64,000 nt of DNA, from the NCBI RefSeq assembly GCF_000955975.1, contig NZ_JYJF01000011.1, forward strand, positions 37,358-101,357, read 5' to 3'. The position numbers and the translations under genes were made by a program. Positions 34,083 to 42,583 of the stretch are shown here, piece after piece (the first letter of the stretch is position 1; the number at the start of each line of letters is the position of its first letter). The notes under the pieces were generated by a model. That model made no database searches and had not been told where the DNA came from. It was given only the letters and a program-made list of their open reading frames with translations. The DNA comes from Saccharothrix sp. ST-888. Its GTDB lineage: Bacteria; Actinomycetota; Actinomycetes; Streptomycetales; Streptomycetaceae.

Positions 34083-35177
34083 TCAGCTCAGACCGTACGC
34101 CTCGGCGATCAGGCCGTACGAGCGGTGGCGGGCCTCGTGGCCGTGGATGTGCGAGGTGACCATGAGTTCGTCCGCGCCGGTCCGCTTACGCAGGGCCTCC
34201 AGGCCGTCGGCCACCTCGTCGGAGGAGCCCAGGACGACATTGGCGATCCAGGTGTCCAGGAAGTCCGCCTCGGCCTGGCTGTAGGGGTACGACGCCGCCT
34301 GTTCGGGAGTCGGGATCGGCCCCGGCGCGCCACGCCGCAGGCGCAGCATGGCCAGCGCCCCCGACATCGCCAGGCGGCGGGCCTCGGCCGCGCTGTCAGC
34401 GGCCACCGCACCGACGCCGATCAGCGCGTAGGGCTCGTCCAGCACGGCGGACGGCTGGAAGCCGGCCCGGTAGAGGTCCAGCGCGGGGACCGTGCTGGCG
34501 GCGCTGAAGTGGTGGGCGAAGGCGAAGGGCAGGCCGAGCCGGCCCGCCAGCTGGGCGCTGAAGCCGGACGAGCCCAGCAGCCAGATCGGCGGGCGCTTCT
34601 CGCTCCTGGGCACCGCGGTCAGCCGCGCGTAGGGGTGCCCGTCCGGGAAGTCGCCGTCCAGGAAGTGCGTCAGCTCGGACAGTTGGCGGGGGAAGTCGTC
34701 GGCGTCGTCGGCGACTCCCCGGCGCAGTGCCCGGGCCGTGGCCTGGTCGGTACCGGGGGCCCGGCCGAGGCCGAGGTCGATCCGGCCCGGATGCAGGGCC
34801 TCCAGCAGGCCGAACTGCTCCGCGATGGCGAGCGGTGCGTGGTTGGGGAGCATGACGCCGCCCGAACCGAGCCGCAGCGTACGGGTGTGGGCCCCCAGGT
34901 GCGACAGCAGGACCGCCGGTGTCGAGCTGGCGACCCCCGGCATGCCGTGGTGCTCGGCCACCCAGAAGCGGTGGTAGCCCCAGCTCTCGGCGCTGCGGGC
35001 GAGCTCGGTGGTCGCCACCAGCGCTTCGCTGGGCGAGTAGCCCTCTCCGACCGTGGCCAGGTCGAGGATGGAGAGCGGTGCGGGTGCGGTGCCCCGGGCC
35101 ACACCGCGGATCGGATCGCGGAGTGCCTGTTCGGCGGGCCGCACCGCGTCGGGAGCCTGCTCGTCCTCGGTGGTCAT
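34083..35177 (-). CDS. LLM-class flavin-dependent oxidoreductase (luciferase-like)
   Basis: A cytoplasmic FMN-dependent monooxygenase-like enzyme, substrate unknown. The 364 aa include the family segments WGYHRFWVAEHHGMPGVASSTPAVLLSHLGAHT, RLGSGGVMLPNHAPLAIAEQFGLLEALHPGRIDLGLGRAPGTD, and the C-terminal DELMVTSHIHGHEARHRSYGLIAE, as in the MsnO8-like subgroup. AGGAGGAACCGAGGC precedes ATG 35177, an ideal ribosome site. A 35-residue extension at the N-terminus is hydrophilic. Confidence 0.92.
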   Translation of the reverse strand: MTTEDEQAPDAVRPAEQALRDPIRGVARGTAPAPLSILDLATVGEGYSPSEALVATTELARSAESWGYHRFWVAEHHGMPGVASSTPAVLLSHLGAHTRTLRLGSGGVMLPNHAPLAIAEQFGLLEALHPGRIDLGLGRAPGTDQATARALRRGVADDADDFPRQLSELTHFLDGDFPDGHPYARLTAVPRSEKRPPIWLLGSSGFSAQLAGRLGLPFAFAHHFSAASTVPALDLYRAGFQPSAVLDEPYALIGVGAVAADSAAEARRLAMSGALAMLRLRRGAPGPIPTPEQAASYPYSQAEADFLDTWIANVVLGSSDEVADGLEALRKRTGADELMVTSHIHGHEARHRSYGLIAEAYGLS

Positions 35178-35792
35178 GCCTCGGTTCCTCCTGCTCGACC
35201 TGGTCAGAGCGGAACTCCGCTCCCGCCTGGGAGGTCAACCCGGGGACGGGTCGGCGTGTTCCCGGGTACAGGGGCGCCTCCGTTGCGTCGCTGTCCGTCG
35301 CGGCGCCGGTGCGGACGGTGCCCCCGGTGCAGCCAGTGCGGGTGGTGCGAATGGCGCGGACGGTGCAGTCCGTGGCTGACCGATCGACAGCACGGCCGTG
35401 CGGCTGGCGGCTTCACGCCAACGCCAGAAGTCGCCAGCCGAATGGGTCGCGCGGGCAGCCCGGCTTCGGGCAGCCTTACTGACCAGTGAAGGTCGCGCAC
35501 CAAGACCTCACGCATCGGCAAGGCAGGCGGGCTGGACCAGTTCCGCCTGACCCCGACGAGCCCCCGGAGCGGTACCCCGCTCCGGGGGCTCTCCCAATGT
35601 CCGCCCCGATTTCCTCGGCCCGCTGCGGCGGGGACCGAGTGCCGGCGTGCGGGTGGCGCGGGTGACCAAAGCCCTGGTCCGCGCCTGTGATCCCGCCCAC
35701 TCCGGGGGTGCTTCATGGCATGAAATGTCGAACGGCTAGCGTTGGCCCCTGCAGCCACCTGCTCCTCCGGGCGGTCTGGAGGGAGAACGACC
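35178..35792. other. Intergenic, 615 bases; terminator and GGTGC-rich tract
   Basis: Between the monooxygenase and DedA promoters. A GGTGC-repeat tract (about 35310-35375) is low complexity. A strong hairpin lies at 35559-35590. No frame has both coding bias and a ribosome site. Confidence 0.5.
35559..35590. terminator. Strong hairpin terminator
   Basis: A perfect 14-bp G+C-rich stem (35559-35572 with 35577-35590) with loop TACC. No gene ends close by on either strand, so it may end a non-coding transcript. Confidence 0.65.
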
Positions 35793-36389
35793 TTGGGTGT
35801 CATAGCGCTGATCGGCCCGGCCTGGATCTGTGTCCTGGCGCTCTGTGCCGTCCTCGGCGACGCCTTCCTCCCCTTCCTGCCGAGCGGCACGCTGGTCATC
35901 CTGGCCGTGCTCAGGACCTCGCAGGTCGCCGGAGCCCCGATACTCCTCGCGCTCGGGGTGGCGGTCGCATCGTTCCTCGGTGATCTCCTGCTGCTGGCGC
36001 TGGCCCGCCGGGGTGCGCCGCTGGTGGACCGACGGCTGGCGGGCAAGCCACAGCTCGCGGCGAGCGTCGAGCGCGTCCAGCGGAGCCTGTCGGACCGGGG
36101 AGCGCGTACCGGCGCCGCCATGGTGATCATCGCCCGCTTCGTTCCCGGTGGGCGCACCGTCCTCGATCTCGCCGTGGGGCACTCCCCCGAGCAGTCCCGC
36201 AGCTTTCTTCGCTGGTCGGCGCTGGCCGCAGTGCTCTGGGCCGGGTACATCGTCACGCTGGGCTGGCTCAACAGCCACTGGTTCAACACCGCCTGGCTCA
36301 GCCTTGCCGTCTCCTGCTGCGCGGCGACCACGATCAGCACCGCCGTCGCCCAGGTGATCCGCCGCCACCGTCGGCAGTCGGCCGCCTGA
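35793..36389 (+). CDS. DedA-family membrane protein
   Basis: A VTT-domain (SNARE-associated) inner-membrane protein of the DedA family; recent work links the family to lipid-carrier flipping, but the role of this member is unknown. The 198 aa have hydrophobic segments at the start (IALIGPAWICVLALCAVLGDAFLPFLPSG), the middle, and two at the end. ARFVPGGRTVLDLAVG is the conserved F/ARxxPxxR motif. TTG 35793 is chosen because GGAGGGAG lies seven bases upstream. Confidence 0.88.
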   Translation: MGVIALIGPAWICVLALCAVLGDAFLPFLPSGTLVILAVLRTSQVAGAPILLALGVAVASFLGDLLLLALARRGAPLVDRRLAGKPQLAASVERVQRSLSDRGARTGAAMVIIARFVPGGRTVLDLAVGHSPEQSRSFLRWSALAAVLWAGYIVTLGWLNSHWFNTAWLSLAVSCCAATTISTAVAQVIRRHRRQSAA

Positions 36390-36707
36390 ACCGGTCCGCC
36401 CCATCGGCCGCTCTCGCTCGGCGCCACAGCACTTCGCACCCGTCCCATCGGCTTCCACCTGCGCCGATACAGCCCAGTAGCCGGGGACGAAGTGTCTCAG
36501 GACGGCAACATTGGCCGGACCGCTGCATCCATCCGGGCAGCCTCTGCGTGATGGCCAGTAGTGGGTGGGGCCCTTGGATGGCGGTCTGCACCCATGACAT
36601 CCTGAAGAGGCAATAGTCAGCAATGTCCGTTTTCTCCTGGACGTCCGGATGCCCCTGCGGCCTCCGGACGTTTTCTGGGCGTCGGACGCCAACCGGCAGG
36701 GGAGACC
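36390..36707. other. Intergenic, 318 bases, leader of the deacetylase gene
   Basis: Contains the deacetylase ribosome site (GGGGAG) and the terminator-like hairpin at 36641-36671. No reading frame is convincing. Confidence 0.5.
36641..36674 (+). terminator. Terminator-like hairpin in the deacetylase leader
   Basis: ACGTCCGG (36641-36648) pairs with CCGGACGT (36664-36671) and is followed by TTTT (36671-36674), 34 bases before the start codon. It could end read-through from upstream or act as an attenuator. Confidence 0.5.
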
Positions 36708-37985
36708 ATGAGTAGCATCTCGCGCAGGACCATGCTGAGCGCCACCGCCGCCACCGCGGCCCTGGGAGCCGTGACGGCCTGTTCGAGTGGCGGGAGCTCC
36801 ACTTCCGGAGCGAAGGGCTCGGGCGACGGTGCTGCCACCGGCGGCAGCAGCAAGCCGGGCACTCCTGCGGTCAAGGGCACGCCGATCGGGGACGGGTCGA
36901 CCTCCGACACCGGGGCCCAGCCCAACCAGCCGAAGCCGGAGAAGCTCAAGCCGGGTGAGCGCCCGCCGCAGTTCGTGGTCTTCTCATGGGACGGCGCCGG
37001 CGGCACCGACGACGGCCAGTTCCCCCGGTTCCTCAAGCTGGCCGAGCAGTACAAGGCCACCATGACCTTCTTCCTCTCCGGCATCTACGCACTGCCGAAG
37101 AGCAAGTCGAGCCTCTACCACCCGCCGAAGCACTCGGTCGGGGCCTCCGACATCCCGTACCTGTCGGACGGGGCGGTGAAGAGCACCTTGAAGCTGGTCA
37201 GCCAGGCGTGGCTGGCCGGGCACGAGATCGGTACGCACTTCAACGGGCACTTCTGCTCGACCCGGTCGGACGGCAACGGGGTCAACAAGTGGACCTCCGA
37301 GGACTGGCAGAGCGAGATCGACCAGGCCGTCTCCTTCGTGACCCAGTGGCGCACCAACACCGGCTTCACCGACGTCGATCCGCTGCCCTTCGACTACAAG
37401 AAGGAGCTGATCGGCGGCCGCACCCCCTGCCTGGAGGGCCAGAAGGCGCTGCTGCCGACCGCCGCCAAGCTGGGCTGGAAGTACGACGCCAGTTCGCCCG
37501 GCGGCCTGCAGATCTGGCCGCAGAAGGTCCAGGACGGGAAGATATGGGACTTCCCGCTCCAGGGCATACCCTTCCCCGGGCACAACTTCCAGGTGCTGTC
37601 GATGGACTACAACATCCTGGCCAACCAGTCCGGCGGCAGCACCAAGGGCGACCCGGGCAAGTACGACGAGTGGCGCAGCCAGGCCAAGGACGCGTACGTG
37701 GCCGGCTTCAACCGCGCGTACACCACCAACCGGGCGCCCTTCTTCGTCGGCAACCACTTCGAGCAGTGGAACGGCGGCATCTACATGGACGCCGTCGAGG
37801 AGACCCTCAAGGAGATCGCGGGCAAGCCGGAGGTCAGGCTGGTCTCCTTCCGCCAGCTGGTGGAGTGGCTGGAGGTCCAGGACGAGTCCACCCTGCGGAA
37901 GTTGCGGACTCTGGGCGTCGGCAAGGAGCCCTCGGGCGGCTGGGAGAGCTTCCTGGGCGCAGCCGGGTCGAGCACCGCAGGCTGA
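36708..37985 (+). CDS. Secreted polysaccharide deacetylase-like protein
   Basis: A carbohydrate esterase family 4 (NodB-like) protein, 425 aa. It carries a combined twin-arginine and lipoprotein signal: SRRTML at residues 5-10 and LGAVTACSS at 19-27. A Gly/Ser/Lys linker runs to about residue 85. The NodB domain begins QFVVFSWDGAGGTDDGQF, where the usual first TFDDG motif is altered, and the metal-binding HxxxH motif is HEIGTHFNGH. Because the first motif deviates, activity on chitin- or peptidoglycan-type GlcNAc is an inference. It lies upstream of cslA on the same strand, but 715 bases separate them, so a separate unit is likely. Confidence 0.88.
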   Translation: MSSISRRTMLSATAATAALGAVTACSSGGSSTSGAKGSGDGAATGGSSKPGTPAVKGTPIGDGSTSDTGAQPNQPKPEKLKPGERPPQFVVFSWDGAGGTDDGQFPRFLKLAEQYKATMTFFLSGIYALPKSKSSLYHPPKHSVGASDIPYLSDGAVKSTLKLVSQAWLAGHEIGTHFNGHFCSTRSDGNGVNKWTSEDWQSEIDQAVSFVTQWRTNTGFTDVDPLPFDYKKELIGGRTPCLEGQKALLPTAAKLGWKYDASSPGGLQIWPQKVQDGKIWDFPLQGIPFPGHNFQVLSMDYNILANQSGGSTKGDPGKYDEWRSQAKDAYVAGFNRAYTTNRAPFFVGNHFEQWNGGIYMDAVEETLKEIAGKPEVRLVSFRQLVEWLEVQDESTLRKLRTLGVGKEPSGGWESFLGAAGSSTAG

Positions 37986-38160
37986 CCTCGTCGGGCCCGC
38001 GGCGCCACGCCTCACCCCACTCGCGCACTGCGCGCTCGGCCGGCAGTCGGCCCGCCACAGCTGCCGCGCCGTCCGCACCGGTCAGGATCGAGTAGTGGCC
38101 GGTGCCGGGTGCCGGGTACCGGTGAGACCGACACCCGGGTCGGGTCGAGTGCCACGTCCT

Positions 38161-38182
38161 CGATCCGACCCGGGTCGGATCG
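38161..38182. repeat. Perfect 22-bp palindrome
   Basis: CGATCCGACCC followed by its exact reverse complement GGGTCGGATCG, with no spacer. A related CCCGGGTCGG half-site lies about 20 bases upstream (38134-38143). This fits an operator for a dimeric regulator or a cruciform. Confidence 0.85.
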
Positions 38183-38407
38183 GCTCCGAGGTACGTCCTG
38201 CAACCCCCGCTCGGCCCGGAGCAGTTCGACCCTGGCCAATCCGCCGCCGTCGCCCCGGCCGTCGTTCCTGTGCCTCGCAATCGAACTCACGTGCACGAGC
38301 CAATAGCATCGACCGGCCGTCGAACGCACCGATTCCGCCAGATCTTCACCCCCTGGGATCGGTCACCCTGAGATCGGTTGCGATCACCCTTGGCGCTGAG
38401 GAGAGTT

Positions 38408-38587
38408 GGCAGGCAGTCACGAGCCTGCCGTCACCTTCACATCCAGACTCCGGCGATGAACCGATCCGCCGGAACCCGTGAACCGGGCCAAGGCATCCGG
38501 AAGCCGGGCTTCCGGCGGGGACGGCATGCTCGGCTGAAGCAGTCATGGTCCGGAAACTGTCATGACTCCGACGGTTCATCAGACCGT
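38408..38587 (+). promoter_or_regulatory. Candidate structured leader with alternative hairpins upstream of cslA
   Basis: Successive inverted repeats: GGCAGGC/GCCTGCC (38408-38429), CCGGAAGC/GCTTCCGG (38497-38515), AGTCATG/CATGACT (38541-38567) and ACGGT/ACCGT (38571-38587). CCGCCGGA at 38466-38473 can pair with TCCGGCGG at 38511-38518, which would break the second hairpin. Such mutually exclusive pairing is typical of attenuators and riboswitches. No known riboswitch core was recognised. Confidence 0.45.
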
Positions 38588-38700
38588 GCTTCGTCCTGGA
38601 GACCGCAGATCCAGGAGGCGAGTCCGGGGGGACTTGCCGCACCGAGTTCAGGGGCAGCAACAGAGCCGCAGAACCGTGGCTCTCGGGGGGAGTTACCGTC

Positions 38701-40533
38701 ATGCCGAAGACCGAGGCGTACCCGCAACCGCGGATACCGGCGCAGGCCCACGCACAGCCGCACCACCAGCCCCGGCAGGACCACCAGGAGTACCCGGAGC
38801 GCCGCTCCTCGGGCACGCCCGGCCGCATCGAAGCGCCGTACGACTACGAGCACTTCAGCCGGCTCGCCGGTCCGCTGACCGACCCGGCCGCCGAGACGCC
38901 GTACCGGGTCCGGTACCGCAGCCTGCTGCACGAGGAGCCGCACCGGATCCGCGCCGCGCTGCTGCTGATCGCGGCACCCGTGGTCGAGGCGACCCTGCTG
39001 ATCTGGCTGCTGCTGCCGGGGCACTGGCCGGTACGGCCGGGCGAGACCCACCTGTGGCTGCTGGTCGCCGACAAGGTGATGATCGGGATCGTCGCCGTGA
39101 TCGAGGTCTTCCGGCTGCTGAACGTGATCTCGAATGCGCACGCCACGCTGGTCGCCCGCGATCCGATCCCGGTAACTCCGCAGACCGGCACCAGAGTTGC
39201 GTTCATCACCACCTGCGTTCCCGGCAAGGAGCCGCCGGAGATGGTCCGGGCGACGCTGACGGCCGCGCTCGCCGTCCGGCACGACGGCCCGTACGACGTC
39301 TGGCTGCTGGACGAAGGCGACACTCCCGAAATGCGGCAGCTCTGCGCGGAGTTGGGCGTGCACCACTTCACCCGCCACGGTGTCGGCCGGTGGAACCAGC
39401 CCAGGGGCAGCTACCGCGAGCGCACCAAGCACGGCAACTACAACAGCTGGCTGCAGGCCCACGGTGAGGACTACGACTACTGGGTCTCGGTGGACACCGA
39501 CCACGTCCCGCTGCCCGAATTCTGCGAGCGGATGCTCGGCTACTTCCGCGACCCGGACGTCGCGTTCGTGGTCGGCCCGCAGGTGTACGGGAACTACGGC
39601 AGTTCGCCGTCGGCCGTCACCAGGTTCTCCGAGAGCCAGCAGTTCCTCTTCCACGCCCTGATCCAGCGGGCGGGCAACCGGTACGGCGCCCCGATGTTCG
39701 TCGGTACCAACAACGCCGTGCGGATCAAGGCGCTGCAGTCCATCGGCGGGCTCTACGACTCGATCACCGAGGACATGGCGACCGGCCTGGAGTTCCACCG
39801 CCGCCGCAACCCCGCCACCGGCGCGACGTGGAGGTCGGTCTACACCCCGGACGTGCTGGCGGTCGGCGAAGGACCGTCCTCCTGGACGGACTTCTTCTCC
39901 CAGCAGCTGCGCTGGAGCCGGGGCACCTACGAGACGATCCTCACCCAGTACTGGCGGGCCGCCTGGCGGCTGTCACCCGGCCGGCTGCTCAACTACACGC
40001 TGATGGTGTGCTTCTACCCGATGGCGGCGCTCACCTGGCTGCTCGGCGGGATCTCCAGCGTGCTCTACCTCGGCTTCGGGGCGTCCGGCGTGCACGTCTC
40101 CTCCCAGATCTGGATGATGCTCTACAGCGACGCCGCCGCCCTCCAGGTCCTGCTCTACACCTGGAACCGCAAGCACAACGTCAGCCCGCACGAACCGGCC
40201 GGGTCCTCCGGGGTCGCCGGGATGGTGATGTCCGCGCTCTGCGGGCCGATCTACGCGGCCTCGCTGCTCCAGGCCCTCGTGCGCCGCAGGAGCCGGTTCG
40301 TGGTGACCCCGAAGGGCGACTCGGCCAGTCCCGACCGGCCCGCCACCTTCCGCATCCACCTGTTCTGGGTGCTGCTCTTCGGCGGCTCCATCGCCGCCTC
40401 CTTCGTCACCGGCCACGACCACGTCGCCATGCGGACCTGGGCCTGCATCGCACTGCTCTTCAGCCTGCTGCCGATGCTCATCCGGGCGTACGACGTACTG
40501 CGCCGGCGCAGCGGCGCCCGCAGCAGCTCCTGA
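38701..40533 (+). CDS. cslA: Cellulose synthase-like glycosyltransferase CslA
   Basis: A processive family-2 membrane glycosyltransferase that makes a beta-glucan at Streptomyces hyphal tips and is needed for normal aerial growth and attachment (known for S. coelicolor CslA). The 610 aa start with a 40-residue Pro/Gln/His tail, then two membrane helices, the catalytic domain and four to five further helices. Catalytic features are present: LLDEGDT, DTDH (D265), TED (357-358) and QQLRW (401-405). GGGGGGAG lies upstream of the ATG. No PilZ domain is seen. glxA starts 77 bases after the stop on the same strand, the conserved cslA-glxA pair. Confidence 0.96.
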   Translation: MPKTEAYPQPRIPAQAHAQPHHQPRQDHQEYPERRSSGTPGRIEAPYDYEHFSRLAGPLTDPAAETPYRVRYRSLLHEEPHRIRAALLLIAAPVVEATLLIWLLLPGHWPVRPGETHLWLLVADKVMIGIVAVIEVFRLLNVISNAHATLVARDPIPVTPQTGTRVAFITTCVPGKEPPEMVRATLTAALAVRHDGPYDVWLLDEGDTPEMRQLCAELGVHHFTRHGVGRWNQPRGSYRERTKHGNYNSWLQAHGEDYDYWVSVDTDHVPLPEFCERMLGYFRDPDVAFVVGPQVYGNYGSSPSAVTRFSESQQFLFHALIQRAGNRYGAPMFVGTNNAVRIKALQSIGGLYDSITEDMATGLEFHRRRNPATGATWRSVYTPDVLAVGEGPSSWTDFFSQQLRWSRGTYETILTQYWRAAWRLSPGRLLNYTLMVCFYPMAALTWLLGGISSVLYLGFGASGVHVSSQIWMMLYSDAAALQVLLYTWNRKHNVSPHEPAGSSGVAGMVMSALCGPIYAASLLQALVRRRSRFVVTPKGDSASPDRPATFRIHLFWVLLFGGSIAASFVTGHDHVAMRTWACIALLFSLLPMLIRAYDVLRRRSGARSSS

Positions 40534-40610
40534 GGCACGGCCCGCAGCAGCCGCACCACTGCACCACCCACACCAGCAGTCCAGTCCAGCAGCACTGGGG
40601 GGGACCAGTC

Positions 40611-42557
40611 ATGAAGATCCGCCACACCGGCGGCCGGACCAAGCGCTACGCGCTGGGCAGCACCGTCGCGCTCGTCGTCGCGAGCATGAACGCACCGGCC
40701 GTCCTCGGCTTCGCCGGGGACCAGTACCACCACTACGTCATCAACCAGCCCGGCTACAAGGCCGAGTACGGCCACTGGCAGACCCTCGACCTGCCGACCA
40801 GGTTCCGGGTCAACGCGATCCACGCGACCCTGCTGCGCACCGGGAAGATCCTGATCGTCGCGGGCTCCGGCAACGACCAGAAGGCCTTCGACGCCGACAC
40901 CTTCAAGACCCTGCTCTGGGACCCGGTGAAGAACACCTACAAGCTGATACCCACCCCGGTCGACATGTTCTGCGGCGGGCACACCTCGCTGCCCGACGGC
41001 CGGGTCCTGGTGGCCGGCGGCACGCTGCGCTACGAACAGCTGGACGGCGCGGTCAAGAAGGCCGCAGGCACCATGCGGGTGCGCAACGAGAACCCGGACG
41101 CCCCGCGCACCTTCCCCAAGGGGACCGTCTTCACCGGTCCGGACGGCCGCGAGTACGCCTCCACCGCCGAGGTGACCGTCCCCGCCGCCACCAAGACGAC
41201 CGACCGGGCCGACGGCCGGGACAGGGTGACCGTCACCGCCGGTGAGCGGCAGGTCTTCGTCGAGGCGGTCGCCGAGGGCGGCTCGTACGTCGACCAGAAC
41301 CCGGCCCAGTACCGGATCAAGGGCCTCACCGGCGTCGACGCTCACAACCTCTACGGCATGGGCAGCAAGATGACCCTGGACAAGCAGGACTTCCAAGGCA
41401 TCAGGAACGCCTACGAGTTCAACCCGGACACCGAGCTCTACGAGCAGGTCCCGGACATGGCGTACGCGCGCTGGTACCCGACCCTCACCGGGCTGGGCGA
41501 CGGCAGGGTGGTCACGGTGTCCGGTCTCGACGACACCGGCCAGATCCTCAGCGGCAACGACAACGAGCTGTACGACCCGGCGACCCGCACCTGGTCCAAG
41601 GCCCCGGACCGGTACTTCCCGACCTATCCGTCGCTCTTCCTGACCGCGTCCGGCAAGCTCTTCTACTCCGGCTCCAACGCGGGCTACGGCCCGGCCGACA
41701 AGGGGCGCACCCCCGGCCTGTGGGACCTCGCGAACAACAGCTTCCAGACCGTCGACGGCCTGCGCGACCCGGACCGGCTGGAGACCTCGTCCTCCGTACT
41801 GCTGCCGCCCGCGCAGGCGCAGAAGGTGATGGTGCTGGGCGGCGGCGGGGTCGGCGAGTCCCCGGCCTCCACCGCCAGGACCGGTATCACCGACCTGACG
41901 GTGCCCCAGCCCCGCTTCACCCCCGGCCCCGACCTGCCGGCCGGTGGCACCCGGTACCTCAACAGCGTGATCCTGCCGGACGACACCGTCTTCACCACCG
42001 GTGGCTCCAGTGACTACCGGGGCAAACACCGCAGCGACCTGCTGAAGGCCCAGACGTACCACCCCGACAGCAACAGCTTCAGCACCGCCGCCGAGCCGAC
42101 CGTCGGCCGGGACTACCACTCCGAGGCACTGCTGCTGCCCGACGGCCGGGTGGTCGTGCTCGGCTCCAACCCGCTCTTCGCCGACAAGGCCGACACCCAG
42201 TCGGCCGACTTCGAGCAGCGGATCGAGATCTACTCCCCCTCGTACCTCTTCCACGGCGACCGCCCCGAGATCACCGCCGCCCCCGGCCGGGCGAGCCTCG
42301 GCAGCGCCATCACCGTGGCCACCCCGTCCCCGGACCGGATCGCCACCGCCAAGCTGATCCGGCCGAGTTCGGTCACCCACGCCACCGATGTCGAGCAGCG
42401 CTCGGTCGCGCTGGACATCACCGCGCGCAGCGGTACCGGCATGACCTTCGCACTGCCGCGCAACGCCAACCTGCTGCCGCCGGGCTGGTACATGCTCTTC
42501 GCCACCGACCGGAACGGGACGCCCTCGGTGGCCCGCTGGATCCAGATCACCGGCTGA
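40611..42557 (+). CDS. glxA: Copper radical oxidase GlxA
   Basis: A membrane-anchored galactose-oxidase-like enzyme that acts on the CslA glycan. The 648 aa start with a basic stretch and one hydrophobic segment (YALGSTVALVVASMNAPAVLGFA) that is a signal/anchor, then a kelch-repeat beta-propeller (many LPDGRV turns) and a C-terminal immunoglobulin-like domain (from about HGDRPEITAAPGRA). Cys121 in MFCGGHTSLPDG matches the cysteine forming the Cys-Tyr cofactor in GlxA. Copper ligands are visible as Tyr-His in GRDYHSEA and the late His in VTHATDVEQR. ATG 40611 is preceded by GGGGGGGA. Confidence 0.95.
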   Translation: MKIRHTGGRTKRYALGSTVALVVASMNAPAVLGFAGDQYHHYVINQPGYKAEYGHWQTLDLPTRFRVNAIHATLLRTGKILIVAGSGNDQKAFDADTFKTLLWDPVKNTYKLIPTPVDMFCGGHTSLPDGRVLVAGGTLRYEQLDGAVKKAAGTMRVRNENPDAPRTFPKGTVFTGPDGREYASTAEVTVPAATKTTDRADGRDRVTVTAGERQVFVEAVAEGGSYVDQNPAQYRIKGLTGVDAHNLYGMGSKMTLDKQDFQGIRNAYEFNPDTELYEQVPDMAYARWYPTLTGLGDGRVVTVSGLDDTGQILSGNDNELYDPATRTWSKAPDRYFPTYPSLFLTASGKLFYSGSNAGYGPADKGRTPGLWDLANNSFQTVDGLRDPDRLETSSSVLLPPAQAQKVMVLGGGGVGESPASTARTGITDLTVPQPRFTPGPDLPAGGTRYLNSVILPDDTVFTTGGSSDYRGKHRSDLLKAQTYHPDSNSFSTAAEPTVGRDYHSEALLLPDGRVVVLGSNPLFADKADTQSADFEQRIEIYSPSYLFHGDRPEITAAPGRASLGSAITVATPSPDRIATAKLIRPSSVTHATDVEQRSVALDITARSGTGMTFALPRNANLLPPGWYMLFATDRNGTPSVARWIQITG

Positions 42558-42583
42558 GCCCGGGGGCGGGCGGGGGTCGGCGG

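Larger units (their letters stand above)
37986..38700. other. Long intergenic region (715 bases) before cslA
   Basis: Coding bias is absent on both strands. It contains a perfect 22-bp palindrome (38161-38182) and, from about 38400, a series of hairpins that fit a long structured 5' leader. Confidence 0.6.

Noticed and set aside
35204..36448. 414-aa open frame antisense to dedA with His-rich start
   Set aside because: Shadow of the DedA gene; His-rich part comes from the GGTGC-repeat tract.
38400..38700. Known c-di-AMP (ydaO) or c-di-GMP riboswitch
   Set aside because: Conserved core segments of either class were not found; only unnamed structure is claimed.
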